A stretch of 11,077 bases of DNA from JACKBJ01 sp964549495 (GCA_964549495.1 CAZJWJ010000132.1:1-11077), one strand, 5' to 3'; counted from the stretch's first letter, positions 1 to 6,997 are shown. Numbers and translations: made by a program. Notes: generated by a model not told the origin, from the sequence alone.

Positions 1-1587
1 GGCAAGCTGGCGGCCGGGCTCGAAGCAGCTGGCTTCCAGCGCGACCCGGACGTTTTGGACACCTGGTTCTCCAGCGGCCTGTGGCCGATGAGCACCCTGG
101 GCTGGCCAGACCCGGAGACGGCACGGGTCGAGCCCGATCAGCGCCCGCTGGCGGCCGGCGCCTCAGGCAAGTCGGCCCTGGAGGCCTACTATCCCGGCTC
201 CTGTCTGGTCACCGGTCGCGACATCATCACCCTGTGGGTGGCGCGCATGGTGGTGATGGGCCTCTACAACCTTGGCGAGCTGCCCTTCACCGACTCCTTC
301 ATCCACGCCAACATCCTCGATGGCAAGGGCGAGCGGATGAGCAAGTCCAAGGGCAACGGCATCGATCCGGTGGACATCATCGAGGAGTACGGCGCCGACG
401 CCATGCGCTACGTGCTGTGCGAGATGCAGACCGGTACCCAGGACATCCGCCTGCCGGTGCAGGCCGTCTCGCCCTTCACCGGCCAGCTGATCGAGCTGGC
501 CGAGGCCGAGCACGGCAGCTCGATCTTCACCTACCTCGACCCGGAGACGGGGCAGGAGTTCGACGTCCTGGGCAGCATGCCCCAGCTCCCTTCGGCCCGC
601 CTTCTCAGCGATCGCTTCCTGGTGGGCCGCAACTTCTGCAACAAGCTCTGGAATGCCACGCGCTTCGCGCTGGGCCATCTGGAGGGCTCGGCCTTCCGGG
701 TCCGCGCGCTCGGCGACTTGGCCATCGAGGACCGCTGGATCCTCTCGCGCCTGGCCAACGCCCAGACCCGCGTCGATGCCGAGCTGGATCGCTATCAACC
801 CTCGGCGGCATTGCATGCGCTGCGCGATTTCTTCTGGAACGACTTCTGTGACTGGTATCTTGAGTTGATCAAGCCGCGCCTGGCTGGTGGCGCCGACGAC
901 GGTGGCCAGGACGCCGCGATGGCCCGCCAGGTCTTGGCGTTCACGCTGGATCGTTGCCTGCGCCTGCTTCACCCCTTCCTGCCCTTCATCACCGAGGCCC
1001 TATGGCAGCGCTTGATCCGGCTGGCGCCCGAGCGCGGCATCGAGGCCCCGCTCCCGAGCGCCGAGCTCTTGGTTCACGCCGCCTGGCCCGAGGCGAGGCC
1101 TGAATGGGCCGACGGCGAGCTCGAGAGCCGTCTGGCCTTCACCCAGGAAGCCGTGCGCGCCATCCGGGACCTGCGCAATCAGCACAACGTTCCGCCCAAG
1201 CGCAGGCTGGAGGCCGTCTTGCGCGGTCGCGGCGCATCGGCCGAGACGCTGCTCGAGCAGGGGCATGTGCTGGCCGAGATGGCGGGCCTGAGCTCCATGA
1301 CCGTCGATGCCGAAGCCCGGCCGGCTGCCGATGCCGCGACGGCCGTGGTGCAGGATGTGGAGATCGACCTGCCCGGCGTGGTCGACCTGGAAGCCGAACG
1401 GAACCGGCTCGAGAAGCATCGGGACCACCTGCGCGGGCGCATCGAGGGCCTCGAGGGCCGCCTGTCCAACGAGCAGTTCGTCGCGCGCGCCAAGCCCGAG
1501 GTGGTGCAGGGCGCCCGCGATCAGCTGACCGAGCTGCAGCGCGAGCTCGAGGCGGTCGAGACCAACCTGGCCGCCCTGCCCGACTGA
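1..1587 (+). CDS. valS: Valyl-tRNA synthetase, C-terminal part (5' end outside window)
   Basis: Class I aminoacyl-tRNA synthetase that charges tRNA-Val in the cytoplasm. The reading frame is open from base 1, so the N-terminal Rossmann half with the HIGH motif lies outside the window; 528 residues remain of a family usually near 880-950. Visible in order are the DTWFSSGLWP block, LVTGRDIITLWVARM, the second catalytic signature as RMSKS (337-351; arginine replaces the usual first lysine of KMSKS), the anticodon-binding helical domain starting at RNFCNKLWNATRF (from 628), and a C-terminal coiled-coil tRNA-binding arm (about 1387-1580, NRLEKHRDHLRGRIEGLEGR). Two insertions relative to the E. coli-type enzyme stand out: about 16 extra residues after GWP (109-186) and about 50 residues after DIRLPV (457-612). 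The second resembles a zinc ribbon without its cysteines. The stop is TGA at 1585-1587, and ansA follows 99 nt later on the same strand. The identity is secure. Confidence 0.97.
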   Translation, partial: GKLAAGLEAAGFQRDPDVLDTWFSSGLWPMSTLGWPDPETARVEPDQRPLAAGASGKSALEAYYPGSCLVTGRDIITLWVARMVVMGLYNLGELPFTDSFIHANILDGKGERMSKSKGNGIDPVDIIEEYGADAMRYVLCEMQTGTQDIRLPVQAVSPFTGQLIELAEAEHGSSIFTYLDPETGQEFDVLGSMPQLPSARLLSDRFLVGRNFCNKLWNATRFALGHLEGSAFRVRALGDLAIEDRWILSRLANAQTRVDAELDRYQPSAALHALRDFFWNDFCDWYLELIKPRLAGGADDGGQDAAMARQVLAFTLDRCLRLLHPFLPFITEALWQRLIRLAPERGIEAPLPSAELLVHAAWPEARPEWADGELESRLAFTQEAVRAIRDLRNQHNVPPKRRLEAVLRGRGASAETLLEQGHVLAEMAGLSSMTVDAEARPAADAATAVVQDVEIDLPGVVDLEAERNRLEKHRDHLRGRIEGLEGRLSNEQFVARAKPEVVQGARDQLTELQRELEAVETNLAALPD

Positions 1588-1686
1588 TCCGCCGGCAGCC
1601 GCACTCGGCTACCGAATCACGCCTTCCGAAACGGCATCGAGCGGAGCAGCGCCCGCCAACCCATCCCGACACCGAGAGCGCGCCGG

Positions 1687-2754
1687 ATGAGCAAGAAGCG
1701 CCGCGTATACATCGCCAACACCGGCGGCACGATCGGCATGCGACCCGGCCCGCAGGGCTATGCGCCCGCGCCGGGCTTTCTGGGCCAGCAGCTGGGCCAG
1801 ATGGCGGCCTTCGAGTCCGATCAGATGCCCGAGGTCGAGGTGGGCGAGCTGGAGCCCCTGCTGGACTCGGCCTACATGCAGCCGGCCGATTGGCAGCGGA
1901 TTGCCGCCGACATCCATGCGCATTACGAGGACTTCGACGGCTTCGTGGTGGTGCACGGCACCGACACCATGGCCTACACCGCCTCGGCGCTGCCCTTCAT
2001 GCTCAAGAACCTGGCCAAGCCGGTGATCCTGACCGGCTCGCAGATCCCGCTCTGCGAATTGCGCTCGGACGCGCGCGGCAATCTGATCACCGCCCTTACG
2101 ATCGCCTCCGAGCTGGACATCCCCGAGGTCTGCATCTACCTGGACGGCCTGCTCTTGCGCGGCTGCCGCAGCACCAAGGTCGATGCGGCCAGCTTCGACG
2201 CCTTCGAGTCGCCGAACTTTCCTCCGCTGGGGCGCGCCGGCGTGGGCATCGAGGTGGACCGGCGGCTGCTCTTGCCGCCGCCCGCGCCGGGCAGCCGCCT
2301 GCAGCTGCGTTCGGTGGCCAACCCCACCGTCGGCATCTTGCGGCTGTTTCCGGGCATCACCGCCGCCTGGGTACGCAACAGCCTGGCGCCGCCCTTGCGG
2401 GGCCTGGTCCTGGAGACCTACGGGGTGGGCAACGGGCCGGCGCGTGACCGAAACTTCCTGCACGCGCTGGAAGAAGCCATCGGGCGCGGCGTGATCATCG
2501 TCGCCACCAGCCAATGCCTTCGCGGCCGGGTTCGGCTCGGGGACTACGAGGCCGGCAGCGGCATGCAGCAGGTCGGCGTGATCAGCGGCCAGGACATGAC
2601 CACCGAGGCGGCGCTGGCCAAGCTCTACCACCTGCTCTCGCTGGAACTGGATGCCTCCGAGGTGCGCCGGCGCTTGGCAAGCAACCTGCGTGGCGAGTTG
2701 CGCGGCCCGCTGGCCGTGGAGGACGCGGACCGCGACCCAACGCTCGTCATGTGA
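1687..2754 (+). CDS. ansA: L-asparaginase, type I (cytosolic AnsA-like)
   Basis: Hydrolyses L-asparagine to aspartate and ammonia. The 355-residue protein aligns almost end to end, from memory, with E. coli AnsA (338 aa). The first active-site loop is NTGGTIGM with nucleophile Thr15. The second triad is HGTDTM with Thr92 and Asp93, and Lys164 lies in RSTK. The blocks TASALPFML, ILTGSQIPL, ELRSDARGN, FDAFESPN and YGVGNGP are all present, and the C-terminus matches at SNLRGEL. There is no signal peptide, so it is the cytosolic type I rather than the periplasmic type II enzyme. The ATG at 1687 has a modest ribosome-binding site (GAGAG at 1674-1678, spacing 8), and the protein starts where the family starts. 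I see no promoter in the 99-nt gap after valS, so co-transcription with valS is likely. A hairpin at 2841-2873 ends the unit. GatD or type II asparaginase are less likely given this end-to-end similarity. Confidence 0.95.
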   Translation: MSKKRRVYIANTGGTIGMRPGPQGYAPAPGFLGQQLGQMAAFESDQMPEVEVGELEPLLDSAYMQPADWQRIAADIHAHYEDFDGFVVVHGTDTMAYTASALPFMLKNLAKPVILTGSQIPLCELRSDARGNLITALTIASELDIPEVCIYLDGLLLRGCRSTKVDAASFDAFESPNFPPLGRAGVGIEVDRRLLLPPPAPGSRLQLRSVANPTVGILRLFPGITAAWVRNSLAPPLRGLVLETYGVGNGPARDRNFLHALEEAIGRGVIIVATSQCLRGRVRLGDYEAGSGMQQVGVISGQDMTTEAALAKLYHLLSLELDASEVRRRLASNLRGELRGPLAVEDADRDPTLVM

Positions 2755-2840
2755 CACGCTAGGGCTCTCTCGGGAATCGCCTCCCCGATTCGGACGCCGC
2801 TGCCTCCACGTCAAGCCCCGACATGAATAGGGCCGCATGA

Positions 2841-2873
2841 GAAGGGCCGCGGGCGAAACGCCCGCGGCCCTTC
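2841..2873. terminator. Bidirectional hairpin terminator between ansA and the cold-shock gene
   Basis: A perfect 15-bp inverted repeat (GAAGGGCCGCGGGCG, loop AAA, then its exact complement) lies in the convergent gap between ansA (stop 2754) and the cold-shock gene (stop 2931). Each outer arm ends in a short T-containing run (TTCTAG on +, TTCTCAT on -) rather than a long U tract. Position and stem strength suggest a terminator working in both directions. A weaker 6-bp hairpin (GAATCG/CGATTC, 2774-2791) lies nearer ansA. Confidence 0.75.
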
Positions 2874-2930
2874 TAGCTGCTATTCGACTCGCCGAGGCGG
2901 CGCGATGGCCATCCCGGAAGCGGGTCCGGT

Positions 2931-3155
2931 CTAGACCGCGCTGAGCTTCTTGACGTTCGTGGCGCGCGGGCCCTTGGGGCCCGGCTCGACACCGAACTCG
3001 ACGCGCTGACCCTCATCGAGCGTACGGAACTCGCCGTCGCTCTCGATGGAGCTGAAGTGCACGAAGACGTCCGGCTGCTTGTCGTCCCGGCTGATGAAGC
3101 CGTAGCCCTTCTCGGGCCGGAACCACTTGACGGTACCAGTGATGCGATCGCTCAT
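2931..3155 (-). CDS. Cold-shock domain protein (CspA family)
   Basis: A small single-domain nucleic-acid-binding protein of 74 residues, the usual size for bacterial Csp. It acts as an RNA chaperone that melts mRNA structure. The sequence begins MSDRITGTVKWFRPEKGYGFI. It carries the RNP1-type motif KGYGFI and the RNP2-type motif VFVHF, each with the aromatic residues that stack on bases, then the GPKGPRATNV strand near the end. I chose the ATG at 3153-3155 because AGGAG lies 11 nt upstream (3167-3171) and the protein starts there throughout the family. An in-frame ATG 39 nt further upstream would add a 13-residue extension with no ribosome-binding site. It has its own promoter (3320-3348), and converges with ansA across a strong hairpin. 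Which csp paralogue this is cannot be told from sequence alone. Confidence 0.95.
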   Translation of the reverse strand: MSDRITGTVKWFRPEKGYGFISRDDKQPDVFVHFSSIESDGEFRTLDEGQRVEFGVEPGPKGPRATNVKKLSAV

Positions 3156-3313
3156 CTGAAACAGATCTCCTGAGCTTGGGAACGGATGTTGCAAATTGGA
3201 GAGAGAGACCTGGTTCGTGCCGGCCCGTCATGCTACAGCGGACCCAAGAGCGACCTGCAACCTGGCCGGTTGTATGCGACATGCGGCGTGAACTTCGTTC
3301 CGTCTTTCCAACG
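3156..3313 (-). promoter_or_regulatory. Long 5' leader of the cold-shock mRNA
   Basis: From the predicted start site (near 3313) to the cold-shock ATG is about 157 nt, with no convincing gene in it. Enterobacterial cspA-type mRNAs have leaders of similar length (about 160 nt) that refold with temperature and control translation. The ribosome-binding site AGGAG is at 3167-3171. I did not find a clear E. coli-type cold box, and the fold was not computed. The role as a regulatory leader is inference from length and gene type. Confidence 0.4.
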
Positions 3314-3319
3314 CCCCAC

Positions 3320-3348
3320 ATGCTAGCAGCATGTTTTGAAACTGCCAA
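3320..3348 (-). promoter_or_regulatory. Sigma70-type promoter for the cold-shock gene
   Basis: On the - strand, TTGGCA (3343-3348) and TAGCAT (3320-3325) are separated by exactly 17 bp. This predicts transcription starting near 3313. The -10 hexamer is identical to that of the ssrA promoter at 3787-3792. The region between the ssrA hairpin and this promoter holds no gene. Confidence 0.6.
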
Positions 3349-3387
3349 CAATCACAACAAATCGGGTGGGGCCGATGCGACGAAGCA

Positions 3388-3415
3388 GGGCCCGATCTCG
3401 CGTGAGATCGGGCCC
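3388..3415 (-). terminator. Hairpin terminator of ssrA
   Basis: A perfect 12-bp stem (GGGCCCGATCTC, loop GCGT, complement) starts 9-10 bases beyond the encoded 3' end of tmRNA. No strong U run follows on the - strand (TGCTTCGTCG), so it may terminate weakly or mark the 3' processing region. Its position directly behind a stable RNA makes terminator the best reading. Confidence 0.65.
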
Positions 3416-3424
3416 GAGCTTCGA

Positions 3425-3775
3425 GGTGGAGATGGCCGGAATCGAACCGGCGTCCGAAGAGTTCGCGACCGGATATCCTACAAGCTTAGTCGGGCTTACC
3501 AGGTTCTCACGCCATCCCATCTCACCCGACCGAGCGGAGGATGGCGCCAGCCGATGATCTTTCGCTGGCCCAATCGGCGTCAGGTCAGCGGCACGCCAGC
3601 TTCATGATACCCATCCCGATCACGCCGGCGGGGTGCCGGGCGGGCATCGCTACCTTTTAGGCAGCGAGCGCGAGCGTAGGCTCGGCAAGTAAGGTGTTGG
3701 CCCTGTTTTGCGAGTTTGAGCCAAACTCGGCTTGCAATCCGGACGCAGCCGTCTCCGTCGAAACCTGTCATCCCC
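3425..3775 (-). ncRNA. ssrA: tmRNA (ssrA, 10Sa RNA)
   Basis: Transfer-messenger RNA for ribosome rescue by trans-translation, working with SmpB (encoded at 5269-5754). The - strand starts GGGGATGACAGGTTTCGACG, the hallmark tmRNA 5' end. The 3' end contains a T arm with a 5-bp stem (GCCGG/CCGGC) and loop TTCGATT, then acceptor strand CATCTCC. The two ends pair over 7 bp and keep the alanine identity wobble G3-U70 (3773 with 3430), so it should be charged with alanine. After discriminator A (3427) the genome reads CCT, so the final A of CCA must come from tRNA nucleotidyltransferase. The length of about 350 nt is normal, and it is a one-piece rather than a permuted gene. The tag reading frame is at 3657-3701. 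Its promoter lies in the end of the radical SAM gene and a hairpin follows it. Confidence 0.97.
3657..3701 (-). other. tmRNA proteolysis-tag reading frame, ANTLLAEPTLALAA
   Basis: Read on the - strand from the GCC resume codon (3699-3701), the frame gives A-N-T-L-L-A-E-P-T-L-A-L-A-A followed by TAA (3657-3659). The AN start and LAA end are the usual features of ssrA tags. The LAA end is the signal read by ClpXP, and hydrophobic -ALAA tails are also read by Tsp-type S41 proteases. The resume codon is chosen by homology to other tags (AN...); the frame is fixed by the LAA-stop end. Confidence 0.9.
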
Positions 3776-3786
3776 GGATGACTCCA

Positions 3787-3815
3787 ATGCTAGCGCAGTG
3801 GGGAAGGGGCGTCAA
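3787..3815 (-). promoter_or_regulatory. Sigma70-type promoter of ssrA, inside the end of the radical SAM gene
   Basis: On the - strand, TTGACG (3810-3815; 5 of 6 consensus bases) and TAGCAT (3787-3792) are spaced by 17 bp. The predicted start is near 3780, a few bases ahead of the mature tmRNA 5' end at 3775, leaving a short leader for RNase P to remove. The whole promoter lies in the last nine codons of the radical SAM gene plus the next 3 bases. The -10 hexamer begins with that gene's TAG stop codon (3790-3792). Confidence 0.75.
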
Positions 3816-5253
3816 GCACTTCTTTACATAAGCGCGCTAGTTGCCACTCCCATGGCCATTCGAAGCGCCCCCTTGCCAGGCGCCAGCGCGCCAGGCGGCG
3901 GATGGGTCGTTTGAAGGGATGCGGGGGCGGGTCCCAGGCCTGCCGGAGATAGAAGGCCACCCGCCGGGCCCGATCGACGCGGGCGCGGGGGACCCAGCTG
4001 CCGGGGCCGTCCAGGTCGAAGCGGGACCAGGCAGCCAGGTCGGCCGGCGGAGTGTGCCCGGAGGCCTGCAGCTGCTCGGCCAGCTCCGAGCCCGGGTAAG
4101 GGCGGTAGAAGAAGATGGGTGTCTGAAAGCCCGGGCTCATCGCCCGAAGGCGGCCCGCCCAGGCCAAGCTGGCCTCCAGGTCTCGCTCCGACTCACCCGG
4201 AAGGCCGACGATGAAGGGCAGATCGGCGCGGATGCCGTGCCGGCGCAGCTTCTCGGCGGCCAGCATGACCTGCTCGAGCCGAACGTCCTTCTGCAGGCGC
4301 CGGAGCATGCGCGGACTGCCCGACTCGACCCCGAGCAGCACTCGCCGGAGGCCCGACGCGGCCAGGAGTGCCATTTGCCCATCGTCGATCCGATCGGCCT
4401 GATCGGCCCGGATGGTGGCCGTCCAGGTCAGGTGCGGTCCCGCCTCCAGCAGGCCGCGGGCCAATTCGATGGCGCGCTCGGGATGGGTGAAGAAGGTCTC
4501 GTCCTGAAAGGCCAGATCCTCGAAGGCATACCGGCGATGCAGCCTGCGCAGCTGCTCGAGCATCCCGGCCGCAGACAGCCCGGACCAGCTGCGACGGTAG
4601 ACCCGCGGATCGGCACAGAAAGCGCAGCGCCAGTAGCAGCCCTGGCTGGCCACGAAGTCCAGCTGGCGCCTTCCCTTGCGCGCGAACCAGGCCTCCAGGT
4701 CCAAGAGGGAGTAGTCGACGGCCTCGCAGGCCTCCACCGGCAGGGCCGGCCGCGGCGGACCGAACTCGACCCGGCCATCCTCGGCTCGCCAAGCGCAGCC
4801 GGCCAGCCCCGCGGCCGGCTGGCCCGCATCCAGCGCGCCCACGATCTCGACCCAGGCCGGCTCGCCCTGGCCCATCACCACCAAATCGACGCTGGGCTCG
4901 GCCAGGCATTGGGCGGCGAAGAGCGACGGATGCCAGCCGCCCCAGACGACGGGCAGATCGGGCCGGCGGGCCTTGGCCGCGCGCGAGGCCGCCAGCGCGC
5001 CGGCGATGGGCGGTCCGGTCAGGACGCTGATGCCGAGGCAAAGCGTGCGCTCGTCGATCCGCTCGACCAGCGCGGCCAGCGGATCGGCCTCCATCCGGGC
5101 ATCGACGATCACCGGCTCGTAGCGATCTCGGTCGAGCGCGGAGGCCAGCGCCAGCAGCGCCAGGGGAAGGGTGGCGTGTTCTACCGGCGGCTGATAGAGC
5201 AGCACGCGGCGCCGACCCGACCGGTCATCCCGCGTCTCGAGGCGCCGCCGCAT
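3790..5253 (-). CDS. B12-binding-type radical SAM protein, function unknown
   Basis: A radical S-adenosylmethionine enzyme of 487 residues with the two-domain layout of cobalamin-dependent family members. Residues about 17-145 form a Rossmann-like B12-binding-type domain (VLLYQPPVEHATLPLALLAL, then WGGWHPS at 104-110 and VVMGQGEPAW). The DxHxxG histidine motif is absent, as is common in this class. The radical SAM core begins at the cluster motif C206-x3-C210-x2-C213 (CYWRCAFC) and includes GVESGS (308-313, SAM-binding region) and FIVGLPGE (347-354). The C-terminal part is rich in Arg and Trp. The start at ATG 5253 is 15 nt after the smpB stop, with GAGG about 13 nt upstream; a GTG at codon 17 is an alternative. 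Relatives include methyltransferases and ring-forming enzymes such as BchE and hopanoid enzymes, but no pathway genes lie nearby, so the substrate cannot be named. Its 3' end carries the ssrA promoter. Confidence 0.88.
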   Translation of the reverse strand: MRRRLETRDDRSGRRRVLLYQPPVEHATLPLALLALASALDRDRYEPVIVDARMEADPLAALVERIDERTLCLGISVLTGPPIAGALAASRAAKARRPDLPVVWGGWHPSLFAAQCLAEPSVDLVVMGQGEPAWVEIVGALDAGQPAAGLAGCAWRAEDGRVEFGPPRPALPVEACEAVDYSLLDLEAWFARKGRRQLDFVASQGCYWRCAFCADPRVYRRSWSGLSAAGMLEQLRRLHRRYAFEDLAFQDETFFTHPERAIELARGLLEAGPHLTWTATIRADQADRIDDGQMALLAASGLRRVLLGVESGSPRMLRRLQKDVRLEQVMLAAEKLRRHGIRADLPFIVGLPGESERDLEASLAWAGRLRAMSPGFQTPIFFYRPYPGSELAEQLQASGHTPPADLAAWSRFDLDGPGSWVPRARVDRARRVAFYLRQAWDPPPHPFKRPIRRLARWRLARGRFEWPWEWQLARLCKEVLDAPSPLR

Positions 5254-5268
5254 CGGTAGACCGAGACC

Positions 5269-5754
5269 TCAGCGCCGATCGCGTCGCGCCATCTCGCGAT
5301 CGATCTGCCGTTGGGTCTCGCGATCGCGGATCGTGCGGCGCTTGTCGTGCAGTTTCTTGCCGCGGGCCAAGGCGATCTCGACCTTGGCCCGACCGTCCTT
5401 CAGATAGAGCCGCAGCGGAACCAGCGTGATGCCCTTGGCCCGCGTCTCGAAGTGCAGCTGGTCGATCTGCCGGCGGTGCAAGAGCAGCTTGCGCCGCCGG
5501 TCGGGAACGTGGTCGGCGTAGCCGGCCATCGGGTAGGGCGCGATGTGACAGCCGACCAGCCAGGCCTCGCCGCCGTCGATGGCGGCGTAGGCCTCCTGCA
5601 GGTTGACCTTCCCGTCGCGGATGCTCTTGATCTCGCTGCCGGTCAACACCAGGCCTGCCTCGAGCCGCTCGAGGATCTCGTACTCGTGACGCGCCTTGCG
5701 ATTGGTCGCGATGACCCGATCGCCGGGGTCCTTGGCTCCTTGCTTGTCCGCCAT
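5269..5754 (-). CDS. smpB: SsrA-binding protein SmpB
   Basis: The protein partner of tmRNA: it binds the tRNA-like domain, mimics the missing anticodon stem in the ribosomal A site, and is essential for trans-translation. The product is 161 residues, the usual length. It shows the family blocks ATNRKARHEYEI, GLVLTGSEIKSIRDGKVNL, ITLVPLRLYLKDGRAKVEIALARGKK and the basic C-terminal tail HDKRRTIRDRETQRQIDREMARR, which enters the mRNA channel. The start ATG (5752-5754) is only 2 nt after the TGA of the upstream S41 protease gene. Its strong ribosome-binding site GAGGAG (5763-5768, spacing 8) lies in the last codons of that gene, so translation is probably coupled. The radical SAM gene follows after 15 nt, and ssrA lies about 1.5 kb downstream on the same strand. 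The identity is secure. Confidence 0.98.
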   Translation of the reverse strand: MADKQGAKDPGDRVIATNRKARHEYEILERLEAGLVLTGSEIKSIRDGKVNLQEAYAAIDGGEAWLVGCHIAPYPMAGYADHVPDRRRKLLLHRRQIDQLHFETRAKGITLVPLRLYLKDGRAKVEIALARGKKLHDKRRTIRDRETQRQIDREMARRDRR

Positions 5755-5756
5755 GT

Positions 5757-6968
5757 TCACCGCTCCTCGCCGCCTGTCCGAGCCGGCTCGCCTTCCAGCG
5801 CGGCCAGGGCGGCAGCCAATACCGGGTCCGACGCGAGGTCGAATGCGCCCCTGGCCTCGTCGCCGTCGATCTGCACATCGGGCCTGAGGCCACCATCGCC
5901 CACGCTCAGCCCCTTCGGGGTGGTCCAGCGGGCGACGGTGAAGCGTAGCATCGATGCGTCCGATAGGGCGACGAGGCCCTGAATCCGGTCCTTGCCGAAG
6001 CTGGGCTGGCCGTAGATGCGCGCGCCGCGGTGCTCGCGCAAGGCGCCGGCCAGCATCTCGGCCGCGCTGGCCGTACCGCCGTTGATCAGGACCGCCAGCT
6101 GCTCTGGGAGGTGCACCGGCGCCGCGTCCTCGGTGATGCTTCGCCAAGGGCGCGGGCGACCGCCGCGTTCCAGCTGCAGCCACAGGACGTCATCGAAAAA
6201 GCGGCCGGCCACCCGCCGCGCCGATTCGAGCGAGCCACCCGGATTGTCGCGCAGGTCCAGGACGAGGGCCTCGGCAGGCTCGGCCGCCAGTCCTTCCAGC
6301 GAGGCGTCCAGCGGATCCAGAACATCGCCGTCGAAGCGCGCCAGCTCGAGGTAGGCTACGCCCGAGGCCGGCCGGCGCAAGCGCAGGGCCGGCCGCGGGT
6401 AGCGCGAGCGGACCAACTCCAGGCTGCGGGCCTGGCCCCCGGGCGAGACGACCAGCATGCGCAAGGAGCTTCCCTCCGGGCCGCGCAGGGCGCCTTCGAG
6501 CCCGGCCCGGTCGAGTCCGGCAACCGGCCGGCCGTCGAGCTCGACGATCCGGTCGCCCGGCTTCAATCCAGCGCGCCGCGCGGGCGTTCCGGGCAATGTC
6601 GAGAGCACCAAGGCGCCCGCGGCGGCCGGCTCGACCCAGGCGCCGATACCCTCGGCCTCGGCCGGCTTCGACGCGGCGCGCGCGCTGGCCGCGTCGTCGC
6701 GGGACAGGTAGGCGGCATGGGGGTCGTCCAGGGATTCGACCAATCCCTCGATGGCCGCGGCGGTCACCTGCCGGGGTAAGGGTTTGCGTCCGTAGAACTC
6801 CGCGTCGACCCACGCCCAGACCTCGCCGAAGAGGGCGAAGGCGGGCGCCGCACGCAGGCCGGCTGTCGGCCCCGGCGGCGAGACGTGCAGCGCCGTGGCA
6901 AAGCCCACGAGCCAGGCGAGGCTGGCGCCCATCAGGGTGCCGGCGAAGAGGATCGCGCTGCGCCGCAT
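5757..6968 (-). CDS. S41 family C-terminal processing protease 2 (CtpA/Tsp-like, diverged)
   Basis: A membrane-anchored serine protease with a PDZ domain, 403 residues. Residues 5-28 form one hydrophobic segment that can act as an uncleaved anchor or signal peptide, placing the enzyme outside the membrane. A PDZ domain spans about 104-180 (GTPARRAGLKPGDRIVELDG). The S41 catalytic domain has VLDLRDNPGGS (237-246), Ser301 in NGGTASAAE, Lys326 in SFGKDRIQ and Gln330. The spacing Ser to Lys is 25 and Lys to Gln 4, the same as Ser452, Lys477 and Gln481 of E. coli Prc/Tsp, so it should be active. It is rich in Ala and Arg and clearly diverged from the S41 protein 29 nt upstream. It follows that gene with no promoter seen, and its end carries the smpB ribosome-binding site. 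The start at 6968 has only a close, weak AAGG. Confidence 0.93.
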   Translation of the reverse strand: MRRSAILFAGTLMGASLAWLVGFATALHVSPPGPTAGLRAAPAFALFGEVWAWVDAEFYGRKPLPRQVTAAAIEGLVESLDDPHAAYLSRDDAASARAASKPAEAEGIGAWVEPAAAGALVLSTLPGTPARRAGLKPGDRIVELDGRPVAGLDRAGLEGALRGPEGSSLRMLVVSPGGQARSLELVRSRYPRPALRLRRPASGVAYLELARFDGDVLDPLDASLEGLAAEPAEALVLDLRDNPGGSLESARRVAGRFFDDVLWLQLERGGRPRPWRSITEDAAPVHLPEQLAVLINGGTASAAEMLAGALREHRGARIYGQPSFGKDRIQGLVALSDASMLRFTVARWTTPKGLSVGDGGLRPDVQIDGDEARGAFDLASDPVLAAALAALEGEPARTGGEER

Positions 6969-6997
6969 CGGCCTTCGGCCAAGCGCAGGCGATCGGT

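Noticed and set aside
1104..2447. + strand frame of 447 residues across the valS-ansA junction
   Set aside because: Arg/Ala/Gly-rich shadow of two clearly identified genes in other frames.
3176..3607. Open frame on the + strand covering the tmRNA 3' end, containing phrases like AGIEPASEE in a neighbouring frame
   Set aside because: It is the antisense of the tmRNA T arm and terminator. Frames with GIEPA are a known artefact of reading across tRNA-like ends.
3580..3771. 63-residue open frame on the - strand
   Set aside because: It lies wholly within tmRNA, has no ribosome-binding site, and its frame differs from the LAA tag frame.
3790..3840. Inverted 7-base pair CTAGCGC / GCGCTAG flanking the ssrA -35 region
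   Set aside because: Short, with a 37-base gap, partly in coding sequence; chance is a sufficient explanation without conservation data.
3841..5259. Long + strand frame of 472 residues opposite the radical SAM gene
   Set aside because: Composition is the Gly/Gln/Arg/Pro-rich pattern of antisense frames in GC-rich DNA. The - strand has a CxxxCxxC motif and a full domain order.
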